Of a DNA stretch of 64,000 nucleotides, positions 59,595-64,000 are shown one piece after another. The position numbers and the translations under genes were made by a program. The stretch is from Actinoplanes regularis. Lineage in GTDB: Bacteria; Actinomycetota; Actinomycetes; Mycobacteriales; Micromonosporaceae. Position 1 is the stretch's first letter. Each line of letters begins with the position of its first letter. The DNA is taken from assembly GCF_900188005.1 (NCBI RefSeq), contig NZ_FZNR01000010.1:248001-312000 (forward strand). The letters run 5' to 3'. Under the pieces are notes generated by a model, which made no database searches, was not told the DNA's origin, and saw only the letters and a list, made by a program, of their open reading frames with translations.

Positions 59595-60860
59595 TCAGCT
59601 CTCGCCGAGCAGGTTCATGTCGAATCCGCCGGCGCGCAGGTGGCGCAGAACCGCGCTGATCGGCACCGCGGCGTTGCCGTCCGCGGGGTCGTCCTTCCAG
59701 CCGGCCCGGTGCATGGCGACCAGGTCGAGGTCGAAGGTGAAGCACGGGGAGCCGGACGAGCCGGGCCTGGTGTTGGCCCGGTGGGTGAACAGGCCGTGGC
59801 CCGATCCGTTGTCGAGCACCTCGCCGATCGCGGCCTTCAGCGGCGCACCGCGCGGATGCTGCGGGATGAACAGGTGCGCGCCGGGCTCGGGGTCCTTCTC
59901 GTCCAGCAGGTAGAACCAGCTGCGCCGCTCGCCGCTCTCGACCTCGTCGGTGCCGGGGGTGCCGTTCAGCCGGACCAGGGCGAAGTCCAGCTCGCCGGCC
60001 GCGTCCGCGACCCGCCAGTCCGGTGCCAGGCCGAGCGAGGACTGCAGCCGGGCGGTCAGGTCGGCTTGACTGTGGAAGTCGAACGTGACGATCACCTGGT
60101 CCGGCCGGGCGACCCCGGTGAAGAGCCGTTCCAGGACGTGGCGGCAGGTCATCATGAGGTCCGGCCCGATCAGGAAGCCGGTGCCGAAGACCTGGGCGGC
60201 CCGGTCGGCGACCTGGATCCGGCAGACCCGGGCGCTGATCCGGGTCACGCCGGCCAGGAAGGTGGGCAGGTCGAAGATGCCCTTGGCCCGGTCGACGATG
60301 GATTCCTGGTCGAAGCGGGGCACGACCTGGTCGAGGACCGGGTCCTCGGGGGCGGCGAACCGGATCGCGGCCAGCAGTTCGCCGAGCCAGAAGTTCTCCC
60401 GCGCGGCGCGGATCACGCGGTCGCTCACCACCCGCATGTCGCCGGGCGGGACGATGGCGTAGAGCTCGACGTAGAGGTCGCGGGCGAGCAGCAGCTCCAG
60501 GTCGGCGTAGGTCGGGCAGGCCGAGCGCAGCGCACGGGTCACCGCCCCCTGGTCCCAGCCGGAGCGGTGCGCCGCGGCCGGCATCGCGTCGCTGATCGTC
60601 CGGCTGAGCACCGCCGATCTCCCGGTGATCAGCGTGGACCGGTCCCGCACCGGCTGCCCGTCCAGGCTGATCCCGGCGGCGGCGGGATTCTCGATGCGCA
60701 GGTACCAGCCGCTGATCATCCGGGCGAGGAAGGCGATCCGCTCCGGCGCGGTGGGGTTCACGGTGATCTCCAGCCGCCGGGGCCGGGCGACCAGGTACCA
60801 GGTGCGCCCGGGGGTGAGACGGGTGCTCCCGTCGGCGAGATCGACGATCAGATCGTCCAT
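59595..60860 (-). CDS. Trypsin-like serine protease with effector-associated domain
   Basis: A 421-residue protein. Residues about 105-180 (ALRSACPTYADLELLLARDL, VVSDRVIRAARENFWLGELL, AIRFAAPEDPVL) match the EAD1 effector-associated death-like fold known from bacterial conflict systems. The C-terminal ~230 residues are a trypsin-fold protease with FGTGFLIGPDLMMTCRHVLE (His), GELDFALVRL (Asp) and ANTRPGSSGSPCF (Ser). The N-terminal 95 residues are beta-rich (WYLRIENPAAAGISLDGQPV) and only vaguely FHA-like. The start at 60860 overlaps the kinase gene by 13 nt. It is probably recruited through the EAD and activated by the signalling genes upstream. Confidence 0.8.
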   Translation of the reverse strand: MDDLIVDLADGSTRLTPGRTWYLVARPRRLEITVNPTAPERIAFLARMISGWYLRIENPAAAGISLDGQPVRDRSTLITGRSAVLSRTISDAMPAAAHRSGWDQGAVTRALRSACPTYADLELLLARDLYVELYAIVPPGDMRVVSDRVIRAARENFWLGELLAAIRFAAPEDPVLDQVVPRFDQESIVDRAKGIFDLPTFLAGVTRISARVCRIQVADRAAQVFGTGFLIGPDLMMTCRHVLERLFTGVARPDQVIVTFDFHSQADLTARLQSSLGLAPDWRVADAAGELDFALVRLNGTPGTDEVESGERRSWFYLLDEKDPEPGAHLFIPQHPRGAPLKAAIGEVLDNGSGHGLFTHRANTRPGSSGSPCFTFDLDLVAMHRAGWKDDPADGNAAVPISAVLRHLRAGGFDMNLLGES

Positions 60861-61930
60861 CGGACCCCGAATCGCCGGTTCAGGAAGGCCCGCACACCGC
60901 CGGACCGCTTGCGTTCCAGAACCGATTGCGGCGGTACGACCAAGGGCCGCTCCAACATCGACAGATCCAGCCGCGGGAACGTGAACCCGGGCGGCAGCAG
61001 CGTCCCGAGCGGCGGCTCCCAGAGCGGCTCCGGTTCGGTGACCTCGGCGCCGCCCGCCGTGGCCCAGACCGCCACCTCCCGCCAGGATCGGCCGAGCACG
61101 CGCCACACCCGGTCGGCGTCGTCGACGGGCACGACCATCGCCAGCGCCTTGCAGAGGAAGCGGGCCATCGGGTCGCCGATCATCCCGGCGAGCTGCTCCA
61201 CGGTCGGTTCGCCGATCTCCTCCATCTCGTCGCCGGCCAGCAGCGAGATGATCACGTAGGCGAGCCGGGCGAAGTCGGTGGCCTGCGACGGGTCGTCGAC
61301 TCCGGGGATCACCGCGCGCATCGCGTCCGGTGCGACGTTGCGGGGCGGGGGCAGGACCGGTCGCCAGTGCAGGCCGGTCATCGAGTCGCAGTCGACCAGG
61401 TGCACCCCGTCGCCGAAGCGGCTGACCAGCACGTTGTGGGCGTGCAGGTCGTTGATCATCACGCCGCGGTCGTGGAACCAGGTGATCGCCGCGACCAGGT
61501 GCCCGAAGGCGTTGAGCCGGATGGCCAGCGCGTCGCGGCGTTCACCGGGGCGGCCGTCGCCGGGGTCGGGCAGCATGTCCAGGGCCCGGGGCCGGTCCCG
61601 GTGGAAGTACGCGCCCGGGGCGGGCCGGATCAGCATGCCGGCGAGTCCGTCCCGGTCCCACACCGCGTACCGCGGCCAGGCCGCGATCGCGTTCATCACC
61701 TGCTGGTCGGCGCGCGAGCCACGGGTCTGCCAGGCGATCAGCCGGTCCAGCTCGCCGGGCCGGACCGCCGAGCGATGTTCGTCGTGGTAACGCTTGAAGA
61801 GGTACGGCCTGCCCTCGTACTCCACCTGTGCCACCGTGGCCGTGCCGCCCTCCGGCAGGAGCAGCGGCTGAGCGGCCGATGGGCGCAGCGCGGTCACCGG
61901 CACGGCGGCCGGTCCTGGCATCACCGCCAT
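60848..61930 (-). CDS. Protein kinase-like protein of a TerY-P-type triad
   Basis: A 360-residue protein. Kinase landmarks are YLFKRYHDEHR (Lys), VMINDLHAHNVLV (D-L-x-x-x-N catalytic loop, with N in place of the usual H-x-D His) and VHLVDCDSMTG, where DCD stands at the DFG position. LAYVIISLLAGDEMEEIGEP follows. This divergent kinase type is found beside VWA and PP2C genes. The C-terminal ~60 residues form a Pro-rich tail ending RAFLNRRFGVRW. The start at 61930 lies 2 nt after the PP2C stop. Confidence 0.82.
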   Translation of the reverse strand: MAVMPGPAAVPVTALRPSAAQPLLLPEGGTATVAQVEYEGRPYLFKRYHDEHRSAVRPGELDRLIAWQTRGSRADQQVMNAIAAWPRYAVWDRDGLAGMLIRPAPGAYFHRDRPRALDMLPDPGDGRPGERRDALAIRLNAFGHLVAAITWFHDRGVMINDLHAHNVLVSRFGDGVHLVDCDSMTGLHWRPVLPPPRNVAPDAMRAVIPGVDDPSQATDFARLAYVIISLLAGDEMEEIGEPTVEQLAGMIGDPMARFLCKALAMVVPVDDADRVWRVLGRSWREVAVWATAGGAEVTEPEPLWEPPLGTLLPPGFTFPRLDLSMLERPLVVPPQSVLERKRSGGVRAFLNRRFGVRWTI

Positions 61931-61932
61931 CC

Positions 61933-62928
61933 TCAGTCCACCCAGACGGCAACCACGCCGGAGTCGTCGGAGTACGTGTCCTTCACGTCGATGATCTCCC
62001 GGGCCAGGTCGGCCGGTGTCAACGGTCGGCGCATCCACTCGTTGGACCGCCCGGATGCCATCCGTCCGGCGAATCCGTCGGTGGCCAGCAGCAGCAGCCC
62101 GCCGTGCGGTACCCGGCCGGTCCAGGTCCGCGGCCGCGGATCGCCGGGCAGGTCCCGGGTGGCGTTGTCGTTCCCGTCGAAGCCCGCGGGCCGCTCGTGG
62201 TGCACCGGCTCCCACTCGTCACCGGCCAGCAGCCACGCCTCCGAGTCACCGACCCCCTGCACGGTCACCGTCGCGCCCCCCTCGTCCGGGACGAGTTCGG
62301 CGGCGACCAGGGTGGTGCCGCCGCGCTGGGCGACCCCGGCTCCGAAGCTGGCCTCCAGGCCCTGCGCGACCCGGCGGAACAGCAGGTCGCCGAGTTCGTG
62401 CAGGGGTTCTTCGCCGGTGCGCTTGGCCCACAGGTAGAGCGCCGCCTGAACCGCGTTGACGGCGACCACGCCCGAGTCGGGCAGGGAGCCCAGCCCGTCG
62501 GCGACCACCGTCAGCAGCCGGCCGGTCGCCGGGTCCCAGGCGGCGCCGACCGCGTCCTGGCCCTCCTGATCCATCGCGGCGTGCATGCCACCGCGGGCGG
62601 CCACCGCGCCGACCAGCATCCGGCTGCGGCGGTCCGGGGGGCCGCACCAGCCGCCGGTGTGGGACACGTGCCACCGGCAGTCGAGAACCAGTTGCCGGGG
62701 CAGGCGGGGGCAGTCCAGCGTTGTCGGGGCGGACCCCGCGGCCGGTCCCGGCGGGTTCCGGGGCAGCGGCATCCCGCGGGTCACCTCGGCGACGGTGACC
62801 GGATTCAGCACGGCCATCTCCGACCTCCTCCAGTGGTGGGTGGCGTAGTACACCAGCGGCCCGAGCAGGATCAGCGCCACCAGCGCCGACATGCTGAACA
62901 GGGCCACCGCGATCTGACGGGTGATCAT
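61933..62928 (-). CDS. PP2C-type phosphatase with N-terminal membrane anchor
   Basis: A 331-residue protein. Residues 5-28 are a transmembrane helix (IAVALFSMSALVALILLGPL). The phosphatase domain shows AMDQEGQDAVGAAWD, LTVVADGLGSLPDSGVVAVN (metal-binding Asp), QRGGTTLVAAELV, VQGVGDSEAWLL, LLATDGFAGRM and a final SDDSGVVAVWVD. It should dephosphorylate targets of the neighbouring kinase. The membrane anchor places the triad at the cytoplasmic membrane, unlike soluble PP2C in many Ter loci. ATGA overlap with the VWA gene. Confidence 0.85.
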   Translation of the reverse strand: MITRQIAVALFSMSALVALILLGPLVYYATHHWRRSEMAVLNPVTVAEVTRGMPLPRNPPGPAAGSAPTTLDCPRLPRQLVLDCRWHVSHTGGWCGPPDRRSRMLVGAVAARGGMHAAMDQEGQDAVGAAWDPATGRLLTVVADGLGSLPDSGVVAVNAVQAALYLWAKRTGEEPLHELGDLLFRRVAQGLEASFGAGVAQRGGTTLVAAELVPDEGGATVTVQGVGDSEAWLLAGDEWEPVHHERPAGFDGNDNATRDLPGDPRPRTWTGRVPHGGLLLLATDGFAGRMASGRSNEWMRRPLTPADLAREIIDVKDTYSDDSGVVAVWVD

Positions 62929-63656
62929 GTGAGCTGTGCCCGTTTCATCCCGTGCGGCACCCGCATCACCTGTTCGCCGGCGCGGACCGACTGCTGGATG
63001 CTCATCGCGATGCACTGGCGGATGCTGGCCGCCAGCGCCTCGGCGGGCGAGTCCGGCTCGGCCAGGAACGCGTTGCGCTGGTCGTGGCTGCCGGTGGCCA
63101 GTTCCCAGAGGATGCGCTCGTGTTCGCGCCGGACGCTGGCCGCCGCGATCCAGGCCCGCATCCGGTCGCCGGTCACCCGTTCCCGCTCGCGCTGCCAGGA
63201 GTCGTCCGGCTGGTCACGGCCGTCGGCGAAGGGCGCGCCGTCGGTGAAGATGAACACCAGCGGCGGGCGCAGGCTGGTCTGGTGCCCCGCCCGGGCCACC
63301 CCTTGACGGATCCGTTCGGCGTCGTTCGGGTACCGGTCGGCCAGCGCCCGCAGCGCGAGCAGGTAGTTGGTCTCCTGGCCCAGCGTCGGCGGTGTGATCC
63401 ACTGGTCGGCGGCGATCAGCGGGGACATCGCGCGCAGTTCCTCGACGCCGTCGCTGAAGGCGAGCACGCTGAGCCAGACGCTGACGTTGATCCGGGGCAT
63501 CCCGCCGAGGTCGAGGACCAGCTTGTCGATCATCGGCTGGAAGACGTCGAGGGAGCTGACGCCGTTCCGGTCCTTGCGCCACATCGATTCGGAGACGTCG
63601 AGCAGCAGGTAGATCGGCTGGCGGCGGACGGTGCTGCGGTCGGCGTACCCGGTCAT
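62925..63656 (-). CDS. VWA-domain protein (TerY-like)
   Basis: A 243-residue protein consisting of a von Willebrand A domain. The MIDAS metal site is DVSES (Asp20, Ser22, Ser24) with LGQETNYLLALRAL supplying the conserved Thr region and VFIFTDGAPFADG the last Asp. The C-terminal EALAASIRQCIAMSIQQSVR is helical. TerY-type VWA proteins act as metal-dependent scaffolds for a PP2C/kinase pair. The start codon shares its A with the upstream stop (TGATG), and the stop overlaps the PP2C start. Confidence 0.88.
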   Translation of the reverse strand: MTGYADRSTVRRQPIYLLLDVSESMWRKDRNGVSSLDVFQPMIDKLVLDLGGMPRINVSVWLSVLAFSDGVEELRAMSPLIAADQWITPPTLGQETNYLLALRALADRYPNDAERIRQGVARAGHQTSLRPPLVFIFTDGAPFADGRDQPDDSWQRERERVTGDRMRAWIAAASVRREHERILWELATGSHDQRNAFLAEPDSPAEALAASIRQCIAMSIQQSVRAGEQVMRVPHGMKRAQLT

Positions 63657-64000
63657 CAGGTGGCGCTCCGATCGCCGTACCGCGGCCGGTCCGACCAGTC
63701 CTCGGGTTCCCGTTGCGACGGCGGCCGCTGCGGTTTGACGACGGTCGGCGGCCTGTTCTCCGGCCGGCGGCCGGTGCTGCCGGCCGGGACGGTGAACGAC
63801 AGCGTCGGCGTCTCGCCGATCAGCCGGTCGGCGCGCGCGTCCACCTCGCGTTCGATGGCCGCGTCGACCTCGCGCAGTTGCCGCACCCCGTCGGCCTGGA
63901 TCCGGCGTTCGACGGCGCGGTACTGCGCGTCGTTGCTGTGCTGCTTGAGCTGGGCGATCAGGGCCCGTTCACCACCGAGCACCTTGTTCACCGCCAGTTC
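63656..64000 (-). CDS. Partial gene at the window edge, C-terminus of unknown protein
   Basis: The 3' end of a minus-strand gene whose 5' part lies beyond position 64000. The visible part is helical and charged (VNKVLGGERALIAQLKQHSN, YRAVERRIQADGVRQLREVD, AAIEREVDARADRLIG) followed by a Pro/Arg-rich tail ending RPRYGDRSAT. An in-frame GTG at 63991 could be an internal start, but the reading is open to the edge (ELAVNKV), so continuation is more likely. I do not recognise the family. It is coupled to the VWA gene by TGATG. Confidence 0.6.
   Translation of the reverse strand, partial: ELAVNKVLGGERALIAQLKQHSNDAQYRAVERRIQADGVRQLREVDAAIEREVDARADRLIGETPTLSFTVPAGSTGRRPENRPPTVVKPQRPPSQREPEDWSDRPRYGDRSAT

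Noticed and set aside
1..64000. CRISPR arrays, tRNA or rRNA genes
   Set aside because: No regularly spaced repeats and no cloverleaf or rRNA-like sequence were seen when reading both strands.

Overview
The window is very GC-rich actinobacterial DNA with dense, overlapping genes and frequent GTG starts. The mixture of a contractile injection locus, narGHJI, PPK2, DUF6223-like and LRV proteins suggests a soil filamentous actinomycete, plausibly Micromonosporaceae (Actinoplanes-like); this assignment is inference from gene content only.

Region 1 (1-3440): a hairpin resembling the right end of an IS200/IS605 (TnpB) element at the left edge, a ROK-family regulator, a coiled-coil/membrane-tail protein of unknown function, and a LuxR-type regulator with a degenerate receiver domain.

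Region 2 (3534-29710): a nearly complete extracellular-type contractile injection system (eCIS) of about 26 kb on the + strand, mostly joined by 4-nt ATGA/GTGA overlaps. In order: AAA+ ATPase, a DUF4157 protein with a C-terminal HNH-like nuclease candidate (probable cargo toxin), DUF4255 tail-terminator, one large sheath, one tube, a tail-assembly-chaperone pair with a possible -1 frameshift (the second gene is a tiny DUF6760 ORF), a Pro/His-rich protein, LysM baseplate protein, gp27-like hub, gpV spike, PAAR tip, gp25, two large baseplate J/Afp11-Afp12-type proteins, and five distal proteins. Four of the five share a recurring 'HGWG..GL' module and may form fibres or baseplate decorations. 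No tape-measure protein is recognisable.

Region 3 (29976-42253): PPK2 polyphosphate kinase, ZIP transporter, GGDEF membrane protein, LRV-repeat protein, GNAT acetyltransferase, BI-1 family membrane protein, SET-like MFS exporter, NarK, a small DUF6223-like membrane protein, a two-component system, and a secreted SGNH esterase under a LacI-type operator.

Region 4 (42322-48858): narGHJI, read leftwards. Its upstream region and that of narK carry DosR/DevR-like boxes (GGGAC-N-GTCC), suggesting shared hypoxia/nitrate control.

Region 5 (48996-58860): an accessory region with a divergent nucleotidyltransferase / HTH-STAND NTPase pair around a nested palindrome, a truncated DUF4132-family protein, a PadR regulator with its membrane partner, and an XRE/MmyB-type regulator divergent from a frameshifted NTF2/SnoaL-like gene.

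Region 6 (58871-64000, - strand): an operon running off the window edge: unknown partial gene, VWA, PP2C phosphatase, protein kinase (a TerY-P-like triad), an effector-associated-domain trypsin-like protease and a metzincin protease. It looks like a phosphorylation-controlled proteolytic stress or conflict system.
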